Shown: in pieces, positions 1-8,403 of the stretch
Layout of the letters: every line of letters begins with the position of its first letter
Numbering within the stretch: the first letter of the stretch is position 1
DNA from: Chloroflexi bacterium CFX4
GTDB taxonomy: Bacteria > Chloroflexota > Anaerolineae > Aggregatilineales > UBA2796
NCBI GenBank assembly: GCA_021404685.1
Contig: QWHC01000011.1
Span: forward strand, 62,001 to 126,000
Reading direction: 5' to 3'
Length of the DNA stretch: 64,000 nt
Translations under genes and position numbers: made by a program
Notes under the pieces: generated by a model
Told to the model about the DNA's origin: nothing
Seen by the model: only the letters and a program-made list of their open reading frames with translations
Database searches by the model: none

Positions 1-728
1 GCAGCGAGTGCTGCCCGCACGTATGCCTGTGCCGTCTGAACGGCTGTGATCAGATCGCGCCCATGTGCCAGCTCTGCCGTGATGCACGCCGCAAATGTGC
101 AGCCCGCGCCGCGTGGATTCTGCACCGCAAGGCGCGGCGACTCAAAGACATGCACCTGATCAGCCTCCCACAGCACATCCTGAATGATGTGTGCATCGGC
201 ATGACCGCCTTTGATCAGCACCGCACGCGCGCCCAAATCGGCAAGTGCCTGTACAGCGCCCTGTAGATCGTCCGCCGTTGTGATTGTGAGACCAGTCAGC
301 AAGCGCACCTCATCCAGATTAGGTGTAATCAGGCGCGCACGCGGAAAGAGCAGGCGTTTATAGGCGTCCAGTGCTTCGGACGTCACGATTTGGCGTCCGC
401 TGCCATCCACCAACACGGGATCAACAATCAGGGCGGGAAACTCAGGCGGAATGGACTCCGCAACGGCTGAGATGACCTCTGCGCTGAGCAGCAGACCACA
501 TTTAATGGCATCCGCACCGAGATCGTTCAGCACGAGGCTGATCTGCTGTGCAACAAACTCAGGCGGCAAGCGGTGAAAGGCGGCAATCTGCGTTGAGTCC
601 TGTGCGGTGAGCGCCGTCAGTGCAGACATGCCGTACACACGGCGTGCCACAAATGTTTTCAGGTCTGCCTGAACGCCGGCAGCGCCGCTTGAATCGGAAG
701 CGGCAATGGCAAGCGCACGTGGAATCAT
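1..728 (-). CDS. thiD: Hydroxymethylpyrimidine/phosphomethylpyrimidine kinase ThiD (3' end cut by window)
   Basis: ThiD phosphorylates hydroxymethylpyrimidine and then its monophosphate in the cytoplasm, supplying the pyrimidine half of thiamine diphosphate. I translated the minus strand from the ATG at 728. The protein opens MIPRALAIAASDSSGAAG, the ribokinase-fold substrate loop (usually SDSSGGAGIQAD). It continues with VDPVLVDGSG, ITPNLDEVRLL and a C-terminal anion-hole motif PRGAGCTFAA that carries the Cys typical of ThiD. About 242 codons are visible of a usual 260-270, so only the extreme C-terminus is missing. The start codon overlaps the stop of the upstream M20 gene as ATGA (725-728), so translation is probably coupled. 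It is the last visible gene of the 3373-1 run. No thiamine riboswitch is seen upstream. Confidence 0.9.
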   Translation of the reverse strand, partial: MIPRALAIAASDSSGAAGVQADLKTFVARRVYGMSALTALTAQDSTQIAAFHRLPPEFVAQQISLVLNDLGADAIKCGLLLSAEVISAVAESIPPEFPALIVDPVLVDGSGRQIVTSEALDAYKRLLFPRARLITPNLDEVRLLTGLTITTADDLQGAVQALADLGARAVLIKGGHADAHIIQDVLWEADQVHVFESPRLAVQNPRGAGCTFAACITAELAHGRDLITAVQTAQAYVRAALA

Positions 729-1903
729 GCCGAAAGCGCTGCGCCAAGCGCGTAATAGCCTTCCGCCGCGCCAAAGAGCTGATCCAGCGCCAGATATTCA
801 TCGGTGATGTGCGCCGTCGCCTCTGCGCCGGGACCATAACCGATGACGGGCAAGCCAAGGCTGGCGGCATAGCTGCCATTGGTGCAAAAGCTGTAGTGAC
901 CGATCTCGGCTGCCTGCCCTGCCTTTTGCAACGCGGAGCGCGCTGCTGCCACAAAAGCGCTCGCCTCATCCGTGTGCCACGCCGCTTGGAACTTTTTGCC
1001 GTGCAGCGTTAAGCCTGTGTAGCAGGTGAACTCGCCTAGCTCGATGATCGCCTCAGCACGGAAGGTTGGATCAGCGGCGGCAAGCTGGGCGATCACTTCG
1101 TGAATCGGCGCAAGGACGCGCTCAGCCGTTTCACCAAGCAGCACGCGCCGATCATAGCGCGCACGGCACTGGTAAGGCAGCACCGAAACGCACGGATAAG
1201 GCATGCTGATGATCTCGGTTGGCTCTAGGATGCCTTTGCCAAGCCGCGCATCGGCTGGTGGCGTCAGTGCATCCAGCGCACCGACCAACTTCGCCATCTG
1301 CCTAAGCGCGTTCACGCCAAGCTGCGGCGTGCTGGCATGTGCCGATTTGCCGTAGGTAGTGATCATCATTTCTGCCCGTCCCCGTCCGGCAGTCACCAGG
1401 CGTAGCTCGGTTGATTCACCGATGACGACCAGATCAGGCTTGTGCGCGTCTAGCACACGGCTGAACGCCAAACCTTCGATCACTTCCTCACCCACAGAGG
1501 CAGAGAGCAGCGCCGTGCCGCGCAGCACGCCATCTTGCTTGGCATAGGCAAGTGCTGCCATAGAGGCTGCCACCGCGCCTTTCATATCACAGCTGCCGCG
1601 CCCGTAAAGGTTGCCTTCAGCAACCGTTGCGCCGAACGGATCGTAGCGCCAGGCGCTCAGATCGCCTACTCCGACGGTATCCACGTGCGAGTCGTAGAGG
1701 ACTGTGGCGCCTTCGCTGCCATAGAGGGTGCCAACCAAATTGCCGCAATCATCTATATGAACTGAGTCATAGCCAAGATCGCGCATCCACTGCGCGGCAC
1801 GCTCGATCACTGCGCCTTCCTCACCTGCCAAAGACGGAATTTGCACGAGTGATTGTGTGATGGCGAGAATTTGTTTGCGCCGTGCTTCAGAGAGCATGGT
1901 CAT
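725..1903 (-). CDS. M20-family metallo-hydrolase (YgeY-like deacetylase/dipeptidase)
   Basis: This is a 392-residue zinc-dependent amidohydrolase of the M20/ArgE/DapE group, closest in feel to YgeY-like deacetylases; the substrate is unknown. Metal-site motifs are visible: YDSHVDTVG (about residues 69-77, His/Asp ligands), GRGSCDMKG (bridging Asp) and SVGEEVIEG (the Glu-Glu pair with the catalytic base). The central GKSAHAS marks the dimerisation domain. The length is normal for the family. The first Met (MTML) overlaps the stop of the upstream alcohol dehydrogenase as ATGA at 1900-1903; a second Met two codons later is an alternative start. The tight overlaps on both sides put it in one transcript with the cupin, the dehydrogenase and thiD, which suggests a small catabolic or salvage operon. 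The exact reaction cannot be read from sequence. Confidence 0.85.
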   Translation of the reverse strand: MTMLSEARRKQILAITQSLVQIPSLAGEEGAVIERAAQWMRDLGYDSVHIDDCGNLVGTLYGSEGATVLYDSHVDTVGVGDLSAWRYDPFGATVAEGNLYGRGSCDMKGAVAASMAALAYAKQDGVLRGTALLSASVGEEVIEGLAFSRVLDAHKPDLVVIGESTELRLVTAGRGRAEMMITTYGKSAHASTPQLGVNALRQMAKLVGALDALTPPADARLGKGILEPTEIISMPYPCVSVLPYQCRARYDRRVLLGETAERVLAPIHEVIAQLAAADPTFRAEAIIELGEFTCYTGLTLHGKKFQAAWHTDEASAFVAAARSALQKAGQAAEIGHYSFCTNGSYAASLGLPVIGYGPGAEATAHITDEYLALDQLFGAAEGYYALGAALSA

Positions 1904-2946
1904 CCTTTCATCTGTGGCAGAACCATCGCACGCAGCACACCGCTATGGTATTCGGCGGCTGATTCAAAAGCCTGTGCGGCGCGTGCCAACGGCATTTGGA
2001 ACTGACCGAGCGCGTCAAGGTCTATCAGTCCACGCGCCGCGAGTGCGATAGATGCCTCATAGGTATGGTTCATCCGCCGTGAATAAATAATGGTCAGTTC
2101 TTTGCGGCGCACAACGGACGCTTGCAACGTGAATTCATCTTCAGCGGGAATGCCGACGATGATCACTCTGCCGCCGTTGCAGGCTGCCAACGCACACTGG
2201 TTAGCTGTATCGGTGACCCAGGCCGCCTCAAAGGCAACATCCACGCCGCGCTTGTTGGTCAGGCGCAGCACTGCTTGAACAGGATCATCCTGTGCGATGT
2301 TCAGGCAATGATCGGCGCCAAAGTTCGCCGCCATGTCCAGCCGCCAAGCATAGCGATCCACGGCGATGACGCGCCGTGCGCCCGCCAAACGCGCCAGCCG
2401 AACGCACAATAAACCGATGGTGCCGCAGCCGATCACCAAAACATCTTCGCCATGCCGCACCGCGCCTAGCCGCGCCGCGTGCAGTGCCACACCAAGCGGC
2501 TCTAGCATGGCCGCGCCCACATCGCTGATCCCTTCTGGCACTGGCACAACCGAGCGTGCAGGATGCACCATTCGCTGCTGAAGCGCGCCGTGCTGCGGAA
2601 AGTAGCCCATAAACTGCAAATTTGTGCAGAGGTGATGCTGCCCGTGCTGGCAAAACTCACAGGCAAGGCACGGCGTGGCAGGATCAATGGCAACGCGCTG
2701 CCCAACGCGCAACGTGGACGGTGCATCCGCACCCAACGCGATGATCACACCGCTTGCCTCATGCCCTAGCACAATTGGATCAGCGCTGGAGACGCCGCCA
2801 ATGTTGCCCAGCAAGTAGGTATGCAGATCGCTGCCGCAAATGCCAACCGCCGTCACGTCCAGCAGCACTTCGCCGCGCTGCGGCTCTGCATCAGAAACTT
2901 CGCGCACGCGAATATCGCGCACGCCGTGAAAAAAGGCGGCTTGCAT
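1900..2946 (-). CDS. Zinc-dependent medium-chain alcohol/polyol dehydrogenase
   Basis: This is a medium-chain dehydrogenase/reductase of the sorbitol/threonine dehydrogenase type that oxidises an alcohol with NAD(P). Catalytic-zinc residues are visible in GICGSDLHT (Cys near residue 37) and LGHEASG (His-Glu). The structural-zinc loop is CLACEFCQHGQHHLC, with four Cys. The Rossmann loop is VIGCGTIGLLCVRLA. The frame is open further upstream (to 2997), but those codons overlap the cupin gene. I therefore chose the ATG at 2946, which begins MQAAFFHGVRDIRV, the usual N-terminus of the family, and lies four bases after the cupin stop. It overlaps the downstream M20 gene by four bases. The substrate is not known; polyols or sugar-derived alcohols are the usual ones for this group. 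Confidence 0.85.
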   Translation of the reverse strand: MQAAFFHGVRDIRVREVSDAEPQRGEVLLDVTAVGICGSDLHTYLLGNIGGVSSADPIVLGHEASGVIIALGADAPSTLRVGQRVAIDPATPCLACEFCQHGQHHLCTNLQFMGYFPQHGALQQRMVHPARSVVPVPEGISDVGAAMLEPLGVALHAARLGAVRHGEDVLVIGCGTIGLLCVRLARLAGARRVIAVDRYAWRLDMAANFGADHCLNIAQDDPVQAVLRLTNKRGVDVAFEAAWVTDTANQCALAACNGGRVIIVGIPAEDEFTLQASVVRRKELTIIYSRRMNHTYEASIALAARGLIDLDALGQFQMPLARAAQAFESAAEYHSGVLRAMVLPQMKG

Positions 2947-2950
2947 GGCG

Positions 2951-3373
2951 CTAGTCCACCTTAGAGGCAGGCTGGCGGGCAGGCACGGCGCAAACATCGG
3001 GCTGTGCCGTCTTGGGCGGAATGATGCACAGGAAGGTCAGCGGTTCATCGCCGATGTTCTCGAACTGGTGGCGTTCCCAACCTGCCACATAGACGACATC
3101 GCCCGCGCTCACCTCTTCATAACGCTCACCGAGCAGCACCCGCGCCCGCCCATGCATGATCAGCACGCCGTGATCGTGTTCATGGTGATCAAGGTTGGAA
3201 GCCTGCCCAATCGGAATTGTAAAATAGCGCAAGGCAAAGTTGGGTGCGCCATCTGCCTCACCGATCAACACTTGTTTGGTGGCGGAAACGCCCTCTGCGC
3301 CGTAGCGCTCCACGGCCACGCCTTCCCACTGCCAGAAAGGTGCTTCTCCCATACGCTTGTGAACAACGCCCAT
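2951..3373 (-). CDS. Cupin-domain protein
   Basis: This is a small protein of about 140 residues with one cupin beta-barrel. The first cupin motif is represented by DHHEHDHGVLIMHGRARV (two His pairs as likely metal ligands) and the second by GDVVYVAGWERHQFENIG. Such proteins act as sugar or small-molecule isomerases, dioxygenases or ligand sensors, and the role here cannot be fixed. An ATG at 3409 is possible, but the ATG at 3373 is preceded by GGAGAGG about eight bases upstream and is preferred. It is the first gene of a tight run cupin - dehydrogenase - M20 hydrolase - thiD and probably works with the dehydrogenase on the same substrate. Confidence 0.75.
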   Translation of the reverse strand: MGVVHKRMGEAPFWQWEGVAVERYGAEGVSATKQVLIGEADGAPNFALRYFTIPIGQASNLDHHEHDHGVLIMHGRARVLLGERYEEVSAGDVVYVAGWERHQFENIGDEPLTFLCIIPPKTAQPDVCAVPARQPASKVD

Positions 3374-3406
3374 CTTTACATCCTCTCCACACAAGTCATT
3401 CCTATT

Positions 3407-3435
3407 CAAAAGAAGGCGAGTTTTGCACCCGCCTT
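3407..3435 (-). terminator. Probable intrinsic terminator after the 3476-4522 gene
   Basis: On the minus strand a stem of six base pairs (AAGGCG / CGCCTT, 3430-3435 with 3413-3418), with one mismatch and a further G-C pair, closes a 7-nt loop. It is followed by CTTTTG. It lies between the end of the membrane-protein gene and the cupin start, where a terminator is expected. The T-run is short. Confidence 0.45.
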
Positions 3436-3475
3436 GCGTGTTGTCTATAAACTATAGCGCGTTTAACAGGCAGCG

Positions 3476-4522
3476 CTAGGCGCTGAAGCCGCTAAAGTCG
3501 TCGTTCTTGGGCTTGCGTTTGCGCGCCTGCGGCATAAAGGCGCTGATCACAAGCAGCAGCACTGCCAAGCCCGTCGCGCCGCCGCCATAGATCAGGAAGC
3601 CGTTGGCAACCCGTGAGATAGCATTCGTCACGACGCCGAGCGTGGCGCTTCGCACATCAGGGCTGCTTTGCAAGCCCGCCTCGATCAGCGCCGAATCAAT
3701 GCCGTTGGCAACCGCATTGCTGGCGACGCCGCTCACGATCGTAATGCCGATGAGCAGGACAGGCACCGCCGGCACCAAAAGCGTGCTGCCCAGCACACTA
3801 AAGATTCCTTTTGTGGAACGTGCCGCCAAAAAGGCAACCGAGAGCCACGTGAAGAACACCAAAATCAGCGTGGAAAGCACGCCGCTGCCCAACACAAAGC
3901 GGACAGGATCGCCCAAGACCTGACCCGTCTGCGTGTTCGGCGGAATCGGATCGCCTAGCGGTTGAAAATCAGGCAGGCTTTCGACAAAGCGCGGCAGGTT
4001 GGCGCGCACTTCGGCAGTGACTTCTTGTGCGCTTTTATCAGCAGGCAGGCAGGTTGGCAGGATGAAATCTGCCTGCGGATTCTGCGGCGTACATTGCGGC
4101 AAGCTCCTGACCAAAACATCCGCAAAGACGCCAATCTGCTCATTGGTGAGGTTTGCCTTTAACGGGCGCAAATCCCACGTCAACGTAAGCCCACGCGAGA
4201 AATCCTCAAGGTAGTCGAAGACGGCGTTGATGTTTCGCACCACTTCCGTGCGGATATAGTCAGGTGGCGCAACCTCTTGAATCGCCTTAGAGAAGGCGCT
4301 TGTCGTTTCAGAGTCCAGCCGCTGACCACCACGCACGTCCAGCGCAACATCATAATCCAGGTTGCTGCCTAACAGCGCGGCGTAAATGCCCGGCGCGCTG
4401 AACAGGTCCGTATAGAAGCTGCGATCCGTGAGCCATGTGCTGACGGATGCCGTGATCAGACCGCAGAACGCCAGCGGCACGAACACGAATATAAAGACGA
4501 AAAACGCTAAACAGGAACGCAT
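3476..4522 (-). CDS. Multi-pass membrane protein, function unknown
   Basis: This 348-residue protein is not matched to a known family. Residues 1-28 form a strongly hydrophobic N-terminal segment (signal anchor). A long extracytoplasmic region of about 180 residues follows, with a Cys pair (LPQCTPQN...LPTCLPA). Then come three hydrophobic helices, near residues 212-235, 245-270 and 310-330, and a basic cytoplasmic tail (QARKRKPKNDD). The start is supported by GAGGAG six to seven bases upstream of the ATG. It precedes a probable terminator and is not obviously in an operon with topA. The layout (signal anchor, soluble domain, paired helices) suggests a cell-envelope protein. Confidence 0.65.
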   Translation of the reverse strand: MRSCLAFFVFIFVFVPLAFCGLITASVSTWLTDRSFYTDLFSAPGIYAALLGSNLDYDVALDVRGGQRLDSETTSAFSKAIQEVAPPDYIRTEVVRNINAVFDYLEDFSRGLTLTWDLRPLKANLTNEQIGVFADVLVRSLPQCTPQNPQADFILPTCLPADKSAQEVTAEVRANLPRFVESLPDFQPLGDPIPPNTQTGQVLGDPVRFVLGSGVLSTLILVFFTWLSVAFLAARSTKGIFSVLGSTLLVPAVPVLLIGITIVSGVASNAVANGIDSALIEAGLQSSPDVRSATLGVVTNAISRVANGFLIYGGGATGLAVLLLVISAFMPQARKRKPKNDDFSGFSA

Positions 4523-4582
4523 CAGAATCTCCTCATCGGGATGCTTAACGCGCTAAGAGTGTACCATACGGCGGCAGCACCG

Positions 4583-7225
4583 CTAAGCAGCGCCTTTAGA
4601 TTTTTTGGGCTTGCTCGGCTTTTTCGGCTGCTTGGGCGCTGCCTTAGGGCGCGCTTTGCCTGTGGCTTTGCTCCGTGTTTTGCCGCTGCTGGCTTTGCCT
4701 TTTTCAACAAGCAATTTCAGCGCTTGGGCTAGGGTCAGCGTTTCAGGCTTGACATCGGGCGGCAGTTTAGCGTTGACCTTGCCGTGCTTGATGTAAAAGC
4801 CGTAGGGACCATCCATCAGGGCAACAGGCGTTTTATCGTCAGGATGGGCGCCCAGTTCACGGACGGGCGCGGCTTTCTTACGCGCTCGCCCTGCGCCTTT
4901 CGGCTGGCTGAGCAGCTCTAAGGCGCGCTCTAGCGAGATGGTCAGCACATCGTCGCTTGCCGTGAGCGAACGGAACTCATCGCCATGCCGCACATACGCA
5001 CCAAAGCGCCCAACGGCTGCCGTGATCGGCTCGCCCGTCTGTGGATGTTTGCCTAAAGTGCGCGGCAAACTGAGCAAGCCAAGCGCCACCTCCAGCGTCA
5101 CCTGATCGGCTGTCATGCCTTTCAGCAAGGAAGCGCGCTTTGGCTTCGCGCCATTGTCGCCCTCGCCAAGCTGCACATACTGCCCGTAGCGCCCTTCAAG
5201 CAACAGAATCGGCTCGCCCGTCTGCGGATGATGCCCGATGACGTTGCCGCCGTTCGCCTTTTGTTGCAGCAGGCGCAGCGCCGCCGCCTCGTCTAGCTCA
5301 GACGGCGGCAGGTTCGGCGGCAGCGAGGCGCGCAACGGTTCAGCCTCCGTGATCTGCTCAATATAGGCGCCGTATTTGCCAATGCGGACACGCGCCTTAA
5401 TCGTCTCTAGGCTCACGGCGTAAATCTCACGCGGATCAATGCTCTGGGTTTTGCGCTCAACTTGCGTTTCCAAGCCGTTATCGCCGCAGTAGAAGGTTTT
5501 GAGGTAAGGCAACCATTCGGCGCTACCTTCGGCGATGTCGTCCAGCGTTTGCTCCATGCGCGCTGTGAACTGCGTATCCACCAAATCCGGGAAGTGCGCT
5601 TCCAACAGGCGATTGACGCTGTAGGCGGTGAAGGTTGGCACAAGCTGATTCGCCTGCTTGATCACATAGCCACGTTCCTGAATGGTGCTGATGATCGAGG
5701 CGTAGGTGCTGGGTCTGCCAATGCCTTCGCGCTCTAAGGTTTGCACGACGGCAGCCTCTGTATAGCGCGGCGGCGGCTGCGTCTCGTGCTTTAGCGGCTC
5801 AAGCTGGCGGCAGGTTAGTCCATCGCCCACTTTGAGCGGCGGCAAGAGCGTTTCGCGGTCTTGCAGTGCTGCTTCAGGGTCATCAGAGCCTTCCACATAG
5901 GCGCGCAAGAAGCCGGGAAAATCAATGCGGCGTCCATTCGCCTGAAAACGAGCATCCTCAACCTGAAGGTTGGCGGTGAGCGTGGTAATTTGGGCATCCG
6001 CCATCTGCGAGGCAATGGTGCGCGTCCAGATCAGGGTATAGAGCGCTGCTTGTGTGCCGCTCAAGCCAAGCTGATCAGCCGTCCGCATTTGCGTGCCGGC
6101 GGGGCGAATTGCCTCGTGCGCCTCTTGCGCGTTCTTGCTCTTGGTGGTGTATTGGCGCGCTTTAGCGCTCAGGAATTGGTCGCCGTAGCGGGCGCTAATG
6201 GCGCGCCGTGCGGCACTGATCGCCTCTGAGGAAAGGTGTACCGAGTCGGTACGCATGTAGGTGATGAAGCCTTCTTCATAGAGCTTTTGAGCAATCTGCA
6301 TGGTCTGCTTGGAAGATAGGCGCAGTTTGCGGTTTGCCTCTTGCTGCAAGGTGGAGGTGGTGAACGGCGGTGGTGGCGATTGGCGCTGTTGGCGCTCGTT
6401 GAGGTCTGCCACGCGCCACGCACCCTTGATCAGGCGCGCAGCCAGCGCTTTGGCAGCTTTCTCATCCAGCAGCAGCACCTTTTTGCCCTTTACCAGCTGC
6501 CCTGTGCGGTCGTCAAAGTCTTTGCCCGTCGCCACTCGCAGCTCGCCAACGCTCTGTAAGAGTGCCTCAAAGGGCAGCTTTGGCGCTTCGGGCAAGATCA
6601 GCGTGGCGCGCAAATCCCAATAAGTGCCTGAACGGAACAGGCGGCGTTCTTCCTCACGGCGCACCAGCAGGCGCACCGCCACGGACTGCACACGCCCGGC
6701 AGAGAGTCCCGGCGCAATTTTCTTCCACAGCAACGGCGAGACGGTGTAGCCAACCAACCGATCTAGGATGCGGCGCGTCTCTTGGGCGCGCACCAACTGT
6801 TGATCAACTTGGCGCGGATTACGGAGTGCCTCTTGGATCGCCTCTTTGGTAATTTCGTGAAAGACCATCCGCCGCACGGGAACTTTTGGTTTCAGCACTT
6901 CCAACAAGTGCCAGCCGATGCTCTCACCTTCACGGTCTTCGTCGGTGGCAAGGATGAGTTCTTCGGCATCCTTTAGCGCCTCTTTGATCGCTTGCACCAC
7001 CTTGCGCTTGCGGGAGGAAACCACATACAGCGGCGCGAAATTGTTGTCCACATCCACGCCGAGCCGCGCCCACGCTTTGCCCTTATGCGCCGCTGGAATT
7101 TCGCTGGCGGATTCGGGCAAGTCGCGCACGTGACCCATACTGGCAAGCACCTGATAGCCTGCTGGCAAAAAGCCGCGTATGGTCTTGGCTTTGGTGGGCG
7201 ATTCTACGATTACAAGTCGTGTCAT
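4583..7225 (-). CDS. topA: DNA topoisomerase I
   Basis: This is a type IA topoisomerase of about 880 residues that relaxes negatively supercoiled DNA by transient single-strand cleavage. The TOPRIM domain begins [18 protein letters not shown] and carries [14 protein letters not shown] (acidic metal-binding triad). The catalytic Tyr lies in [10 protein letters not shown], near residue 322. After the core come four C-terminal Topo_C repeats ([40 protein letters not shown]) and a Lys/Pro/Ala-rich tail. No Cys4 zinc fingers are present, so the C-terminus is of the repeat type rather than the E. coli zinc type. The reading frame extends to 7303, but the ATG at 7225 gives the canonical N-terminus. 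It diverges from the HDAC-like gene across about 105 bp. Confidence 0.97.
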   Translation of the reverse strand: MTRLVIVESPTKAKTIRGFLPAGYQVLASMGHVRDLPESASEIPAAHKGKAWARLGVDVDNNFAPLYVVSSRKRKVVQAIKEALKDAEELILATDEDREGESIGWHLLEVLKPKVPVRRMVFHEITKEAIQEALRNPRQVDQQLVRAQETRRILDRLVGYTVSPLLWKKIAPGLSAGRVQSVAVRLLVRREEERRLFRSGTYWDLRATLILPEAPKLPFEALLQSVGELRVATGKDFDDRTGQLVKGKKVLLLDEKAAKALAARLIKGAWRVADLNERQQRQSPPPPFTTSTLQQEANRKLRLSSKQTMQIAQKLYEEGFITYMRTDSVHLSSEAISAARRAISARYGDQFLSAKARQYTTKSKNAQEAHEAIRPAGTQMRTADQLGLSGTQAALYTLIWTRTIASQMADAQITTLTANLQVEDARFQANGRRIDFPGFLRAYVEGSDDPEAALQDRETLLPPLKVGDGLTCRQLEPLKHETQPPPRYTEAAVVQTLEREGIGRPSTYASIISTIQERGYVIKQANQLVPTFTAYSVNRLLEAHFPDLVDTQFTARMEQTLDDIAEGSAEWLPYLKTFYCGDNGLETQVERKTQSIDPREIYAVSLETIKARVRIGKYGAYIEQITEAEPLRASLPPNLPPSELDEAAALRLLQQKANGGNVIGHHPQTGEPILLLEGRYGQYVQLGEGDNGAKPKRASLLKGMTADQVTLEVALGLLSLPRTLGKHPQTGEPITAAVGRFGAYVRHGDEFRSLTASDDVLTISLERALELLSQPKGAGRARKKAAPVRELGAHPDDKTPVALMDGPYGFYIKHGKVNAKLPPDVKPETLTLAQALKLLVEKGKASSGKTRSKATGKARPKAAPKQPKKPSKPKKSKGAA

Positions 7226-7294
7226 GTAGTCAACCTTATGTTTTCGATCCGTCTGAACAAGTTTCGCAAATGCGGCGTATTTTGCAAGAGCCAT

Positions 7295-7323
7295 TTGGCA
7301 CATTGGGCAAGGCAGCCTAAAAT
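7295..7323 (+). promoter_or_regulatory. Sigma-70-type promoter placing the start of transcription at the HDAC-like start codon
   Basis: TTGGCA (7295-7300) and TAAAAT (7318-7323) are separated by 17 bp. Transcription would begin about 7 bp downstream, at or next to the ATG at 7331. No ribosome-binding site is present before that ATG. This fits a leaderless mRNA. Confidence 0.6.
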
Positions 7324-7330
7324 TTTGTTC

Positions 7331-8233
7331 ATGCGAGCATTCTACACCGATATTTTCGTTTTGCCCTTACCCGAAGGGCATCGTTTTCCAATGGCGAAAT
7401 ATCGCCTGCTGCGCGAACGTCTGCTTGAAACAGGCGTGATCGCGCCCGAATGCCTGAACGTGCCACACGCCGCCACGGATGCCGAATTGCTGCGCGCTCA
7501 CGATGCTGACTATGTGCGCCGCGTTCAGGACGGCGCGCTGACGCACCAAGAGATACGCCGCATTGGTTTCCCGTGGTCGGCGGCGATGGTCGAGCGCTCA
7601 CGGCGCAGCAGCGGTGCAACCATTGAGGCGTGTTATGCCGCGCTGCAAGATGGCGTGGCGGTCAATTTAGCCGGCGGCACGCATCATGCCTTTCGGGATC
7701 GCGGTGGCGGCTACTGCGTCTTTAACGATGCAGCGGTTGCCGCACGGACGTTGCAGGCGGAAGGCTTGGCGCGCCGCGTCGTGATCCTTGACTGTGACGT
7801 GCATCAGGGCGATGGCACTGCCGCGATCTTACGAGATGATCCCACAATTTTCACCTTCTCGATTCACGGCGAGACAAACTATCCCTTCCACAAAGAGCAG
7901 AGCGACCTTGATATTGGCTTGCCAGACGGCACGACCGACGCTGCCTACCTTGCCGCCTTAGCACAGGGCGTGCATGAAGCGCTGCGGCGTGCGGATGCCG
8001 ATTTTGCGATTTACCTTGCCGGCGCCGATCCATTCGAGGGCGATCAGCTTGGCAAGCTAAAGATCAGCATGGCAGGGCTTGCCGCACGCGACCATCTGGT
8101 GCTGGGTGCCTGCCGTGCGGCGGGATTGCCCGTCGCGGTGGCGATGGCGGGTGGCTATGCCAAGCAGGTTGAGGATATTGTGACAGTGCATTACCAAACG
8201 GTAAGCATTGCGGCGGGCTATTGTAATGGGTAG
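7331..8233 (+). CDS. Histone-deacetylase-family (AcuC-like) zinc hydrolase
   Basis: This is a 300-residue arginase/HDAC-fold deacetylase. Bacterial members remove acetyl groups from small amides, polyamines or acetylated lysines. Zinc and catalytic motifs are clear: [19 protein letters not shown] (tandem His and the Tyr/Asn region), [12 protein letters not shown] (Asp-x-His zinc ligands), [13 protein letters not shown] (second Asp ligand) and the closing AMAGGYA. The frame is open back to 6992, but the ATG at 7331 ([20 protein letters not shown]) is the family N-terminus. The start has no Shine-Dalgarno sequence and sits exactly where the promoter at 7295-7323 would start transcription. It stands alone, divergent from topA and convergent with the Ppx/GppA gene. 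Confidence 0.88.
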   Translation: MRAFYTDIFVLPLPEGHRFPMAKYRLLRERLLETGVIAPECLNVPHAATDAELLRAHDADYVRRVQDGALTHQEIRRIGFPWSAAMVERSRRSSGATIEACYAALQDGVAVNLAGGTHHAFRDRGGGYCVFNDAAVAARTLQAEGLARRVVILDCDVHQGDGTAAILRDDPTIFTFSIHGETNYPFHKEQSDLDIGLPDGTTDAAYLAALAQGVHEALRRADADFAIYLAGADPFEGDQLGKLKISMAGLAARDHLVLGACRAAGLPVAVAMAGGYAKQVEDIVTVHYQTVSIAAGYCNG

Positions 8234-8350
8234 CAGTCGGCGGACTTCTATGAGCAACCAGCGTTTAGGCGCGCCATGGCTTGCCGCCAAGCGCTGTAGA
8301 GAGCAAGGGTAGGTGCTGCCCGCAAAGCATTTTTACCCCCACCACCGCTT

Positions 8351-8376
8351 CCCTTTCCTTGCGGGCGGGGAAAGGG
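8351..8376. repeat. Dispersed palindromic repeat, family B copy 1
   Basis: CCCTTTCC and GGAAAGGG arms enclose a GC-rich centre (GCGGGC). Its reverse complement is almost the same as the element at 21703-21728, including the CCCCGCCCGCA core. It lies between the convergent ends of the HDAC-like and Ppx/GppA genes, so it may also act as a terminator for both. The rest of 8234-8403 shows no gene. Confidence 0.55.
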
Positions 8377-8403
8377 AGCGGGATAGGGGTTGGCTACGCG
8401 CCG

